Source: Brienomyrus brachyistius (Eukaryota; Chordata; Actinopteri; Osteoglossiformes; Mormyridae). Taken from it: a stretch of 64,000 nucleotides of DNA. The notes beneath the pieces were generated by a model. That model ran no database searches. It was not told the DNA's origin and worked only from the letters and a program-made list of their open reading frames with translations. The DNA is taken from NCBI RefSeq assembly GCF_023856365.1, contig NC_064544.1, forward strand, positions 21,862,399-21,926,398. The letters are read 5' to 3'. Positions 9,306 through 20,368 of this stretch are shown in pieces. Every line of letters begins with the position of its first letter. The stretch's first letter is position 1. Position numbers and translations under genes: made by a program.

Positions 9306-10461
9306 CGATGTTAACATGAGTTTTAGGTTTCCATCAGACAAATGGCACCAGTTTAATGTGAAGAGTGAGAATACCCAGATTTACATGAAATAATAACTCT
9401 GATTCTCAGAATAGAAGAGAAATTATGATATTGGGAAGGTGGTGATTTTATTGCAGTTGTTAGAGATAGATTATGCAGTTTGCTAAATAATTTAGCAATC
9501 ACAGAACATCTCTGAACTATATTCCACATGCTTTGGGAAGGTTTCAAGGGGGATTTTTTTCTTCATCACAGTAAAAAGTACAATGAAATGAAAAGCACAC
9601 GCAGATATGGGACATCATTAAGGAATCTGTAGGATAAACTGCCTTGATTCTGTATTGACACCTCCTGTGTTCTGACCATTTTGGCAGTTTTTTTGCACTT
9701 GGTGCCCTGTCTTGCTCTGGGTCGGTTTTGAACTTGGCTTATGTTTTTGAAGCTGATTCTTGGATGATGTCTTGGTGCTTGTCATTGAACCTGCTTGCTC
9801 TTCACTTGGATCTCCAAATTCTTCTATAACAATCTGTAGGACTTGACAGTCAAATTATAGACTCATTCTAGAAAAGATGAGAAATCAGTTGCTTCAGCAA
9901 AACTTTTGGCATGTAAGGAGCATAAGTGCACAGAACAGTTGATAAAACTGATTAAATGTTATGGACCTGCAAGCATTCCCAGCAATTTTCAGATAAATAT
10001 GTTTTTTTTAATCAAATATATGCTGAATAATCTTCAGGTATAGTCTCTTTGTACTGTACTTTGTTAGTAAAATCCTAAAACTTACAGTACATTTCTAGCT
10101 GGATTATTATTTACATTTTTTGTCATTTTTGAGTTGCAAGCAAAGTCAAATTTTTCATTTCATGCAGTTTTTGACTTTGCGGTGTATTTTTGGCACAAGC
10201 CGTCCTCCCCTGACTGCCTGAGGTGGCACTTGTGGTCTTCAGTGATGCCCTCAGGCTAGATGTTGGCCAAAGTGTGAAGTGGCAATTTTGGATCGCACAC
10301 TTTGCTATCCTCAGGGAGTACCCCTTTACTAGAGACAGACTAATACTCTGCCTACTTTTCATTGTGGCTATAAAATGTTTTGTCCTGTTGTCTCAATGAG
10401 CATAAAGATACTGTAAACAAAGAATGTAAAAAGACTGCAGACACAATGGCTCAGTGAGCAG
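9306..10461. other. No gene seen
   Basis: AT-rich unique sequence with scattered T runs. No transposon ends or exon-like frames were recognised. Confidence 0.45.
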
Positions 10462-10626
10462 CAGAGGTTGAAATTTCAGGTGCAGAAAGTAAAAATCTAG
10501 ACCAAGATTTTGTTTTAACCAGCCAGTTGAGCATAAAGAGTCACAGTCACAGAGTACTCAACTGGTTGGTTGAAACAAAATCTTGGTCTGGATTTTTACT
10601 TTCTGAACCTGACATTTCCACCTTTA
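10462..10626. mobile_element. hAT-type miniature inverted-repeat element, GTGAGCAG duplication
   Basis: A 165-bp fold-back. The left arm CAGAAAGTAAAAATC and right arm GATTTTTACTTTCTG are exact complements, as are ACCAAGATTTTGTTT and AAACAAAATCTTGGT. It is flanked by a perfect 8-bp direct repeat GTGAGCAG at 10454-10461 and 10627-10634, the duplication length of hAT transposases. A second copy lies at 33489-33656. It has no coding capacity and would have been mobilised by a transposase encoded elsewhere. Confidence 0.85.
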
Positions 10627-10634
10627 GTGAGCAG

Positions 10635-10905
10635 TGACCTGTTAGCTCAGACCTCTGTATTACTGACTGTGTTTCCCCTTGTCTCGGCATGTGTGGAGTT
10701 TTCATGTTCTCTCTATGTTGACGTGGGGTTCCGCTGGGCTATCCAGTTTCCTGTGGCAGACAAAGACTAGTTTAAGTGTATTGGTGTCTCTAAAATTACC
10801 CAATGTGTGTGAGTTTGTGTGTGACCTGAGATGGTCTGGAATCTTGCCCAGTGGGTCCCCTGTATTATACACGATGCATTCTGGGTTATGCTCCAGGCTC
10901 ACAAT
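10635..10905 (+). repeat. Diverged fish SINE
   Basis: Ordered remnants of the SINE body are visible: ACCTGTTAGCTCAGACC, ATGTGTGGAGTTTTCATGTT, GACGTGGGGTTCC and, toward the 3' end, GCATTCTGGGTTATGCTCCA. The sequence is too diverged for the ends to be fixed. The 117-codon frame at 10679-11032 runs through it and is chance. Confidence 0.5.
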
Positions 10906-11010
10906 GACTATGCACTGGAAATGTATTTCTGATACTACCAAAGATTCCAGTTTCATTGCAGATTCACATAAAAAGTGGATGTTGTCTTTTGTAAGGGGTA
11001 GCAGGGCTTA

Positions 11011-12400
11011 CAGGCTTGGCCAAAAGTTTTGAGAATGACACAAATATTAATTTTCACAAAGTCTGCTGCCTCAGTTTTTATGATGGCAGTTTGCATATAC
11101 TCCAGAATGTTATGAAAAGTGACCAGATGAATTGCAATTAATTGCAAAGTCCCTCTTTGCCATGAAAATGAACTTAATCCCAAAAATCCCATTTCCACTG
11201 CACTTCAGTCCTGGCACAAAAGGACCTGCTGACATCATTTCAGTGATTCTCCCATTGACACAGGTGAGAGTGTTGATGAGGACAAGGCTGAAGATCACTC
11301 TGTCATGCTGATTGAGTTAGAATAGCAGACTGGATGCTTTAAAAGGAGGGTGGTGCTTGAAATCATTGTCCGTCCTCTGTTACCCATGGTTACCTACAAG
11401 GAAACATGTGCAGTTATCATTGCTTTGCACAAAAGGGCTTCACAGGCAGGGATGTTGCTGCTAGTAAGACCTAAATCAACCATTTATTGGATAATCAAGA
11501 ACATCAAGGAGAGAGGTTCAGTTGTTGTGAAGAAGGCTTCAGGGCGCCCAAGGACGTCCAGCAAGTGCCAGGACTGTCTGCTAAAGTTGACTCAGCTGTG
11601 GGATCGGGGCACCACCAGTGCAGAGCTGGCACAGCAATGGCAGCAGGCAGGTGTGAGCGCATCTGCACGCACAGTGAGGCAAAGACTTTTGGATGATGGC
11701 CTGGTGTCAAGAAGGGCAGCAAAGAAGCCACTTCTCTACAAGAAAAACATCAGGGACAGACTGATATTCTGCAAAAGATAAAGTACTACCATCAGTCCTG
11801 TGTCATGCCAGCAGTAAAGCATCCTGAGATGTGTGGAGTTGCTTCTCAGCGCAGGGAGTGGGCCCACTCACATCCTCTGAGAGAAACTTCTCCCAACTAC
11901 CCAAGAATAGTTTGGTGACAAACAATGCCTTCTCCAGCGTGATGGAGCACCGTGCCATAAGGCAACAGTGATAAGTGGCTCGTGGAACAAAACATCAACA
12001 TTTTGGGCCCATGGCCAGGAAACTCCCTTAATCAGACCTTAATCCCAGTGAGAACTTGTGGTCAATCCTCAAGAAGCGGGGGGACAAACAAAAACCCACA
12101 AATTCTGAAAAACTCCAAACATTGATTATGCAAGAATGGGCTGCCATCAGTCAGGATTTGGCCCATAAGTTGATTGACAGCAGCCAGGGCGAATTGCAGA
12201 GGTCTTCAAAAAGAACGGCTAACACTGCAAATACTGACTCTTTTCATAAATTTAATGTAATTGTCAATAAAAGCCTTTTACATTTTTGAAATAATTGTAA
12301 TTATACTTCAGTATAACATAGAAACATTTGACAAAAAGATCTACCAACAGTGAAACTTTGTGAAAACCAATACTTCATTCTCAGCTTTTGCCCATGGCTG
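11011..12400 (+). mobile_element. Tc1-like transposon, complete with TIRs and TA duplication
   Basis: A 1,390-bp element beginning CAGGCTTGGCCAAAAG and ending CAGCTTTTGCCCATGGCTG, with inverted repeats of about 50 bp that also share TTTTCACAAAG. It is flanked by TA at 11009-11010 and 12401-12402. The interior encodes a broken Tc1 transposase on the plus strand. TIR divergence and frame damage show it is a fossil. Confidence 0.92.
11350..12290 (+). pseudogene. Broken Tc1-like transposase
   Basis: Codons 11350-11781 remain open for 143 residues and cover the paired helix-turn-helix DNA-binding region. Visible motifs include STIYWIIKNIKERGSV, ASGRPRTS (the basic linker) and SARTVRQRLLDDGLVSRRAA. 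Beyond 11781 the frame breaks. Fragments of the DDE catalytic region are still readable: DGAPCHKATVI near 11942, a damaged form of the usual PxLNPIENLW near 12020-12065, and WSILKKRGDKQ at 12058. The catalytic domain cannot be produced. The family cuts and pastes at TA. Confidence 0.88.
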
Positions 12401-12402
12401 TA

Positions 12403-13217
12403 CAGTACAAACTTTGATTAGCAGGCAGATTTAGCACGAACACTATAATGAAAGAAGCCCTTGACTTTCTTTTTAATTACATCTGATATTAAGTGTTTCT
12501 GAGACATGCGTATTTGCATATGCATCCATTACTTAATCACAGACAGACACCGTCACTATAAATCTCATCTTAAGGGCACATAGACAGCATAATACCTTTA
12601 TAATGAATACCATCTGACAATTCAGAATCCTCAGCCTGGCCTGCTTAGTCTTAAAACAGAATTCTTTATTGCAAGACTAAGCCTTGACCCTAAAGAGATT
12701 TAAACATGAATTGCGTTATTTGTGTGTCTGATGTGCATGTATGTGATGTGCAGAGTCCATTAATTATTAAGTTTTTAGAAGCACAAGTCATATAAAAACT
12801 ATACTTTTATCAGTAGCCCAGGTGAATTCAGTTTACTCTCATTGTGTCACTATAACATTCTCCAGATTGTCAGTCTCATGGTCAGACCGTCAAATTTATT
12901 AGTTGTTTGCTTCAAATCCCCACTGAGTGAAGACTATTGCTAGTCTTTATCACCTTTGAAGCAGTGGGTGATGGGAGATAACTGCATGATCTTTATTTCT
13001 CTCAGAAATTCTCATATGGACCATAAACATGCTGATAGATACTGGAGCATTGCTTCGTTAAAGGTGTGCTTGTAAGATATGACTCGATTTCTGCGCTTCA
13101 GGAAAATAGGAATGTTATATTTCCGGGGGGGGGGGGGGGGGTCTGTGGCTCAGTGTGTTAAGATCTGAGCTGAAAAGTTTTCAATTGTATGGTGTTGTGG
13201 ATAAAATATATGGCAAA
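12403..13217. other. No gene seen; one 17-base G run
   Basis: AT-rich unique sequence with a G run at 13125-13141. The word TGTGGCTCAGTGTGTTAAG just after it resembles the tRNA-like head of a SINE (compare 27630), but nothing downstream supports more than a relic. Confidence 0.45.
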
Positions 13218-13219
13218 TA

Positions 13220-14412
13220 CACTATATGGACAAAAGTATTGGGTCATGCATCTTAATCATTGAATTCAGGTGTTTCATTCAGACCCAAGGCCACAGCTAT
13301 ACAAAATGAAGCACTTTGTCACGTTGCCAGGTTTACAAACATCTGTGAAAGAATAGGGGAGCTCAGTGAATTCAAGCTTCGTACTGTCATAGGATGCCAC
13401 CTTTGCAATAAGTCAGCCTGTGAAATTTATTTCCTTAAGTAGTATTATTTCAAACTGGAAGTGCTTAGAATCAACAGATACTCAGCCAAGAAGTGACAAA
13501 CCACGTAAAGTAATCGAGCGGAGTCATCAACTGCTGAGGCACATATTACGTAAAAATCGCCAACGCTCTGTTGACTCAACAGCTGCAGAGATCCCACCTC
13601 CCTTTGCCATTAACCCCAGCACAAAAAATGTGCACGGAGAGCTTCATGGAATGGACTTTCATGGCCAAGCAGCTGCATGCAAACCTTGCATCCCCAAGCA
13701 CAATGGCAAGTGTCAAATGAAGTGAACAGCACCACTGCACTCTGCAGCAGTGGAAACATGTTCTGTGGCATGACGAATCACGCTTCTCTGCCTGGCAGTC
13801 TGATGGACGAATCTGGTTTTGGCAGATGCCAGGAGAACGTTACCTGCCTGACTGCATTGTGCCAAAAGAAAAGTTTAATGGAGGAGGGATAATGGTACGG
13901 GCCTGTTTTTTAGGAGTTGGACTAGGCCCCTTAGTTCCAGCAAAGGGAACTCTTAATGCTTCAGAATACCAAGATATTTCTGACAATTCCATGCTTCCAA
14001 CTTTATGGGAACAGTTGGGGGCGGAGTTCTTTTTCTGTTCCAGCATGATTGTGCCCCAGTATCCAAAACAAGGTTCATAAGGACATGGTTGAGTGAGTTT
14101 GATGTGGAAGAACTCACACAGAGCCCTGACTTCAACCCCATCAAACACTTGTGGGATGAACTAGAATAGAGATTGTGAGCCAGGCCTTCATGCCCATCAT
14201 CAGTGCCTGATCTCACAAATGCTCTTCTGGATGAATGGGGAAAAACTCATACATACTCCAAAATCTTGTGGAAAGCCTTCCCAGAAGAATGGCAGCTGTT
14301 GTAGCTGCAAAGGGGGGATCGACTCTTTATGCTTTTGGATTTAGAATGGGATGGCAAAGAGGTTCCTGTAGGTGTAATAGCCAAGTGTCCCAATACTTTT
14401 GTCCATATAATG
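13220..14412 (+). mobile_element. Tc1/mariner-type transposon with TIRs and TA duplication
   Basis: A 1,193-bp element with ends CACTATATGGACAAAAGTAT and ATACTTTTGTCCATATAATG, flanked by TA at 13218-13219 and 14413-14414. The interior has a plus-strand transposase broken by stops and frameshifts. Readable catalytic pieces include [19 protein letters not shown] (about 13808-13865), [12 protein letters not shown] (13875-13910), SPDFNPIKHLWDELE (about 14122-14166) and EEWQLL near the C-terminus. It is distinct in family from the element at 11011. It is inactive. Confidence 0.9.
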
Positions 14413-14416
14413 TATA

Positions 14417-14605
14417 TCTCAAGGGGTGCCAATAATTGAGGCCCGTGTTTTTTTGTTGAAAATAATTATTTCTTGATGACGAATTTATTTTTCTCTGATT
14501 AAATTAATTTCAATGAAAGGTTGGATTTTTTTCTATTGTTTTTCAGTGTGATATGAAGTTACTTCATCGAAAGGTGGTATGTAAAATTATGTTTTTTTTT
14601 CTACA
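14417..14605 (+). mobile_element. 3' fragment of another Tc1-like family
   Basis: It starts GGGGTGCCAATAATTGAGGC and contains GAAAATAATTATTTCTTGAT and TGAAGTTACTTCATCGAAAG. The same family signature, ending GGGGTGCCAATAATTGTG, recurs at 17100-17230. It abuts the TA of the preceding Tc1 element, so that element may have landed at or near its edge. Confidence 0.5.
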
Positions 14606-14756
14606 TTTCAGAAATATCAAAATATTGCTGATGGGTCAATTTGAATGTTATAATATGTAATAAAAATATATAGTAAAAGCTTAAATGCTGGACCGGCTTG
14701 GCTAATTTTGTCACCAAGATTTCAAAATAGGACTTGTGTACCCAAAATACACTGTA

Positions 14757-14985
14757 CAGTGGTACCTCGACCCACGAACAGTCCTGTTCACAAACAAATC
14801 AGGTCACGAACCAGATGTTCGAAAATTTTTTTGTACTGGTTCGCGAACCATGTTTCAGGCTGCAGACACACAAACATCCCCCAAAAGCGCCCCAAAGAAC
14901 CACCCGAAACACGAAGAAGTGTACATTATGCCCAGGAATGGTTGTGGAATGTATAAAAAACTTTTACTATATTTACGTCTTTACT
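14757..14985 (+). mobile_element. pogo/Tigger-like remnant (left end)
   Basis: A TA at 14755-14756 is followed by CAGTGGTACCTCGACCCACG, then GTTCGCGAACC-type words typical of pogo-like termini. No right inverted repeat was found, and the sequence passes into a retrotransposon interior at about 14990. Confidence 0.45.
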
Positions 14986-14989
14986 ATAT

Positions 14990-15715
14990 CTCTTCAGAGG
15001 TTGGATCAAGGAGGCAGGCGGAGCCGCGGCAGGCGATGGCGCAGCTACAGCCAGCTAAGGCGCAGGCGACCGATGAGGCGTCGGAGGTGGGACCGAGGAC
15101 GGACAATGACAGGCGGGGACCCGGCCGAGATCCACTGTGCTGGGGCGAAGGTGGAGGGGTCAGTCTCCTAGAGGAGTCCACTGAGGACATCAGGGAGATG
15201 CCCGAGGGGTCCCATTCCAGGTCCTCCTCTCCTTCCAGCAGAGGAGGAAGAGTTGTGACCTTGGGTGGAGCTGGAGTCTCTGAGACGGGCAGAGCAATTG
15301 CCTCAGGGATGGGTGGAACAGGGACAGCAGGAGCGGGCGGAGCAAGGATGGGCGGAGCAAGTGGAGGCGGCTCCTCTGGCAGTGCAGCAGGCGGAGGCGG
15401 CGCCTCGGACGGTGAGGCAGAGCAGTGGCCTCAGGTGGCGCCTCTGGCGGTGCAGCAGCTGGAGCAGTGGCCTCAGGCAGTGGTGTAGGAATCGGCAACT
15501 CAGGACCAGCAGGGGCCACCCTGGAACCACCGTCTCAGGACCAGCAGGGGGTGGCGCGGCAGCCGGAGCCTTGCTGGATGGAGCAGCAGCTGCCGGTACA
15601 AGCAGGTCGGGATCAGGCAAGACAAGTGGAACAGGCAGGACAGGCACGTCAGGCGCCTGCTGGACAGGCAGGACAGGGGCTAGAAAAGCGGGGGTTGTCC
15701 CTTTAATAGCATCCT
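14990..15715 (-). pseudogene. Third copy of the proline-rich LTR-element interior, no LTRs visible
   Basis: Read on the minus strand, about 15090-15005 matches the plus-strand interior at 3890-3965, sharing CTCATCGGTCG, CATCGCCTGCCG and GGCTCCGCCTGCCTCCT. The rest (15519-15190 and 15647-15303, minus) encodes Pro/Ala/Leu-rich low-complexity frames of the same character (PLPEATAPAAAPPEAPPEA). No CREEPIPI motif or LTR is visible, so it is a fragment. Plus-strand open frames here are shadows of the GC-rich repeats. Confidence 0.6.
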
Positions 15716-15751
15716 ATACGGCTCTGGACCCCCTATTAGCCAGACGCACAA

Positions 15752-15955
15752 CTACATGTAAGTAACCAAGCCAAATAAAAGTCCTTTGGTATTTTTAGTT
15801 TCTTGATTGCAGTCACAGATTTTTATAAAACTTAACTTCCCCTTATGGAGATCGAAAAAATAATCCCCACAACATAAAGATAGCAGTTTTTTTTCAGATT
15901 GTAGGGACATTTGGTTCCCACAATGTAACGTATACCTGGACCACACACTCAGACA
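15752..15955 (+). repeat. Dispersed repeat Y, copy 1
   Basis: It shares ordered words with 17268-17490: AAGTAACCAA, TTGATTGCA followed by TCACAGAT, GTCCCCACAACAT-type and GGGACATTTGGT-type words, then ATGTAA and CCACACAC. Same orientation in both copies. The biological class is not clear to me. Confidence 0.6.
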
Positions 15956-16838
15956 TACAGATTAGCCACAATTTAACACCTGTCTAATATTGTGTAGGTC
16001 CTCCTCGTGCCACTAAAACAGCTCTGACCCATTGAGGCATGAGCTCCACAAGACCTCTGAAGGTGTCCTGTAGTATCTGGCACCAAGACATTAGCAGCAG
16101 GGCCTTTAAATCCTGTAAGTTGCTGCCTCCATGGGTTGGACATCTCACCAGCTCATCTCACATAAGTTCACATATGAACTTTTCTTCATGTTCTTCATTT
16201 GCCTTTGGACCTACTCTGGTTTCGCACAATTTTCCACTGCGTTTTTTCCTTTACATTTAACTGAATTTTTGTCTCGACACAAAATACGAATGGGAATGGG
16301 GGGGATGGGATTCCACAAAGCAGTATTTTTTTCATTAGCCAGAAAACTTAAGCCAATGAGGTTCTAGCAGTAGAAGGAAACCAAGTTGGATTTTATGTGA
16401 AGCTACAAAATTCTAAATCAGAAGTACTTTTTCACAAAAAAAAATAATATTAATTTTCTGAGAGAGTTGCTCATAAAAGAAGACAATCTCGGGGATTGGA
16501 TGGCAACCCAATCCCATGAGTCAGCATGGGCATTCTGACTGGTCTGCAGCTACGCAGTGCCCTATACAACAAGTGCAATGCATTGTGAATTCTGGCACCT
16601 TTCTATGGCCAGCATTACCTTTTACAGTAGTTTGTACTGCAATAGCTCTCCTGTGGAATTGCACCAGACAGGCACTGGTTCACGGTTCACCTTCCTTTTG
16701 CCCATTTTTCCTTCATGAACTGACTAACTGTTCTTTTGCCTACTATATAATGGCACCTTTGACAGCTGCCATTTTAGTGAGATAATCAGTGTTGTTCACT
16801 TCACCTGTCCCCGGTGATGGTCGATCGGTGTATAATCT
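15956..16838 (-). mobile_element. Minus-strand Tc1-like transposon relic
   Basis: The left end reads AGATTAGCCACAAT and the right end GATGGTCGATCGGTGTAT, decayed versions of the inverted repeats of a fish Tc1 family. The minus strand retains C-terminal transposase words: near 16130-16000 NLQDLKALLLMSWCQ, then a degraded TFRGLVELMPQWVRAVL, read with interruptions. Near 16600-16510 lie traces of the N-terminal half. The middle (about 16260-16500) is deleted or replaced. Non-functional. Confidence 0.65.
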
Positions 16839-16989
16839 GTCCTTCGTGAAGTGGGTCATTCCAAATCATTATAAAAAGTGTAAACATATGTCTTATCACA
16901 ATGTATTACAATTTTTCACCCTATTAAAAAAAGGAGTGGAAAAGGTGGGCACTAATTCTTCAGCTTCAGATAAATGACAATTAGGATAG

Positions 16990-17240
16990 TGAAAATCAGT
17001 AAACGGAGGGGTGCCAATGAGCTGTGAGCAAGTACAGGACTATTAGTGTCTGTTCAACCATCAAAACGATCTGTGTCTGTATCGGGAATGGGCAGGGCTT
17101 AACCATGGCACTGTAGTAGGTGTGGTTTTTCTCTCTTTTTTTGGTGTGGGATGAAACTACTTCACCAAAATGTGGATTTTTTTCTAAGCATTTTTACAAA
17201 TCTTTACAAGGGGTGCCAATAATTGTGAATGGCACTGTAT
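16990..17240 (+). mobile_element. 3' fragment of a Tc1-like family
   Basis: It contains GGAGGGGTGCCAATGAG near the start and GGGGTGCCAATAATTGTG at about 17209, ending GGCACTGTA. The middle words GATGAAACTACTTCACCAAA match the fragment at 14417-14605. Confidence 0.5.
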
Positions 17241-17267
17241 TCCCACACACACAGGATTGTAATTATA

Positions 17268-17490
17268 TCTTTGTGGGGACTCTCCATTAATTAACCTTAA
17301 CCATAAGTAACCAAACAAAAAATGAAACTTTTGGCATTTTTAAATTTTTGATTGCATTCACAGATCTTTGTTGTTACCTGTTGTTACAGTGGTCCCCGCA
17401 ACATCAAAAATAGGTTTTTTTATTGTATTGTGGGGAACATTTGGTCCCCAAAATGTAATGTAAGCCTAATCCACACACACACACACACAA
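17268..17490 (+). repeat. Dispersed repeat Y, copy 2, with CA microsatellite
   Basis: Homologous to 15752-15955 and in the same orientation. It carries GGTCCCCGCAACATC and GGGGAACATTTGGTCCCC and ends in a CA run at about 17473-17489. Confidence 0.6.
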
Positions 17491-18342
17491 TCCATGGGCT
17501 CGATTCTCCAGTCAAAAAAGCACTTCAAAAGTTATGTCTTTTCAGAAAGTATGGTGGTACTGTAACCTACTTCGCCAATATTTTTGTCTTTCTTACGGAC
17601 ATGACAATCCTTTGACAAAACCATAATATTTCAATAAAGTGAGGAAAAGGTCATTTTGTTAAGTGGGATTCTCCCAAACTGTTGGGAAGGTATGATATGA
17701 ACTAAATTTACTTGGTGTGGTTTCTTGAAACTTAAAATTATTATTAAGGTGTAGTGTGTGTGACTGTGTCTGACTATGTGGAAGAAAAGAACAACGGGTC
17801 TTTCCAAATGCTGAATAAGAAGCTTGCAGAAAATGATACATGCGTCATTTTAATCTAGCTTGCAAAACTAATTGTATTAGATAGAAAACAAGAAAAGACC
17901 ACATGAAGTGTGAACTATGCAAAGTAAACGTGCATCTAGTTTTGGGCAGTAATGAAAGATAGCATGGGGCACATGTCTTAATTGAGACAGAATGTTAAAA
18001 TAACATTACTGAAGATGTTTTACAGTGGTAAATAACATAATTACAGTACAGTATCCACATAAGACAGATGAATTTGTCCCTTTTACTATAACATACTGGC
18101 TGGGGATCCTTTGCCTTTTAAACCATCTACTCTTACATTTTATATTCCAGAGTTAGATGCTATTTTAATAAACATGCAGTAATAGTTCTAACATTAATGC
18201 TCAAGCCACTGGATATTCCTGTGCTAAGCATCCAATTATTTGGGCTCGATTGATTAATTCTGCATTCTGTATCGTGAATGGTCTGTCATTCTGCACACCT
18301 CGGCAATGGCTGAAGTGGCTGAGGAGGGTTTACCCTCTTTGG
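17491..18342. other. No gene seen
   Basis: AT-rich unique sequence. No element ends or credible coding frames were recognised. Confidence 0.45.
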
Positions 18343-18470
18343 CAGGGTTCCCCAATTCCGGTCCTGGAGGGTCAGAATACAACAGTCTGCAGATTTCCCT
18401 GTTCAAAAACTCTTACTAAACTTGGTAATTAGCTGATTATGATGTCTAGGCCTGGAATTGGGCAGCCCTT
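18343..18470. mobile_element. Small inverted-repeat element (hAT-like ends)
   Basis: The left end CAGGGTTCCCCAATTCCGG is complementary, with several mismatches, to the right end CTGGAATTGGGCAGCCCTT. CAGGG termini are typical of hAT-derived miniature elements. No clear 8-bp duplication remains. Confidence 0.5.
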
Positions 18471-19159
18471 CCATATAACAAAGATGTTTCTTCAAAGTTT
18501 AACTTTTTTTTATAAACATTTTAGCTAGCTCATCAAGCATAATTATTTTGGGCAACGTAATTACTGTTGTCAGGAAATGGTTCCTAGCAAGGTCAATACC
18601 TCAATTAATTTCTTATTCTTATGATTTTGATACTTTTTCATGTTTCTTGAAAGAATGGAAAGTAAAAATGTATTCAAAAACACATTTATATAATGCACAG
18701 TAATTTTATTATTATTGAGGATGTTCTGAAATGTATCCCCCCCCCCAACAAAGTTGTATAAATAATGATAAGTACCAGCAATTGAAACATGTACTGTAAG
18801 CCACTGGAATGGAGTTCAATAAAAACCTGGAAGACAAGTTCCAACAAGATCTGCTTCCACTACCCATATCCTAGGGAATTAATGAGTGCCAAAAGCTAGT
18901 CAATGGATTACAAGATGAATAAAACTGGGTTTTGCCTGGAGAGTGTAAGTCAACCAAATTTAAATTAATCGTTAATTTATTTTCAAATTTCAAAAAATCT
19001 TTAACTTTTAATTTTGCTAGATGTAATATCTACATGACATAAAAAGATGTTTATGCAAATGGAGGCCCATTTGAAAGTTACTTCCAAGGACTTAAGGAAA
19101 AAAAATCAAAGGCTGTTTAGAGAATTATAACTCATGTGTGTTTTAGCAATGTTTTCTTT
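18471..19159. other. No gene seen
   Basis: AT-rich sequence with a short C run near 18740. No recognised element. Confidence 0.45.
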
Positions 19160-19164
19160 CATGG

Positions 19165-19460
19165 TGTCATGCCCTGCTTGTCGGCTCCTCATGTGTGCCA
19201 CGCCCCCGGATTACCCACGTGTTCTTTCCCGATTTGTACCCAGCTGTGTCTGATTATTTTCAATCAGTCCTGTGTATTTCAGTCCGTGTCTTACCTGAGT
19301 CCTTCGTCCGTCATTGATGTCAGTCGGTGTGCTATGTTTCCTGATGCCCGGTTTCCCTTCCATGATTAAATCCCTGGTTTTGCCCCGACTTTGCCTGTCT
19401 GCCTGCTATTTGCTCGCCGCACCCGCACGATCGCCGCTTTGTCAGCCTGCGATCGTGACA
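19165..19460 (+). mobile_element. Solo LTR with CATGG/CATAG target duplication
   Basis: A 296-bp unit from TGTCATGCCC to GATCGTGACA. The flanking pentamers CATGG (19160-19164) and CATAG (19461-19465) differ at one base, consistent with an aged 5-bp duplication. It shares GTGTGCCACGCCCCC and CAGCTGTGTCTGATTATTTT with the LTR at 1209-1537. A polyadenylation-like GATTAAATCCC lies at about 19363. No interior is attached. Confidence 0.8.
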
Positions 19461-19465
19461 CATAG

Positions 19466-20077
19466 CCTAATCGATCTTATTTTGCTAGCATTAGATTTCA
19501 TTATTATCAAAATGAATTTCAGCGCAAGTGTGTTTATACAGTGATGCTGTCAATCCTCATTGTCAACTAGAAGCTGAAGAAGAGAACAGACACTAAACGC
19601 ATTGACACTGGGGTATGTGAAACAGCCTTTGGTTTAGGATCTTGGGGAACACAGAGTTTGGTTTGGGAGAATTGGCAGGATGGACAGTACAGTACACAGC
19701 ATGTTAAGTTGAAAGGAAAGCTATTGTTTCCCAGGGATGGGAAAGATTGCTGAGGTATGTGGGCCAGACTTGTAGAGATGTATAGGTTGAGACTTCCTTC
19801 GAATGACTAGTGGGACACATCTATTCACACTGAGGGAGCAAGGGACAGGTGGAATTAATCAGGATGCCTAACCCAGGTCACATGGCACTGCCCCCTGCCA
19901 CAGAAGGTTCTCACATAGTATTGTTTTGGTCTCCTGTGTTGGAAACTGAAATTCTACTTGTTCAAAAAATTTTACACAGAAAGCATTGGACCTTTCGGCT
20001 GAAAATCAACCTAATTTTAGCTATTTTGGTAATTGTGTTGATTTATAGATTAAAAGCTGACATAGGGGAATGGTGAG
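19466..20077. other. No gene seen
   Basis: Unique sequence. A 75-codon plus frame at 19849-20076 shows no domain. Confidence 0.45.
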
Positions 20078-20290
20078 GGATGGTGCAGTGGTTATCACTG
20101 TCGCCTCACACCTCTGGGATCTGCACTCCGGTTTCTTCCATCACTCCATGAGTGTGTGGAGCTCGCATGTTCTTCCTGCATCATCGTGGGGTTTCCTCTA
20201 GGTACTCAGGTTTCCCCCCGATGTCCAAAAACAGGTGAACTGGAGCTGCCCAGTTTGCCTGTAGGTGTGCATGTATAACAGTAACTGGGA
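20078..20290 (+). repeat. Diverged tRNA-derived SINE, plus strand
   Basis: The tRNA-like head GGTGCAGTGGTTATCACTGT is followed in order by CGCCTCACACCTCTGGGA, TGTGTGGAGCTCGCATGTTC, CATCGTGGGGTTTCCTC and a CCCCCCGATGTCCAAAAACA word. These match the complement of the full SINE at 32200-32556. The 3' end is lost. Confidence 0.75.
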
Positions 20291-20368
20291 TTTAGTAGTA
20301 AAGTCAAAAAAAAGTTTGAGCATATGTGCCTGAAATCATCTATTATATAAGCTTTAAGCTATAAGCAT

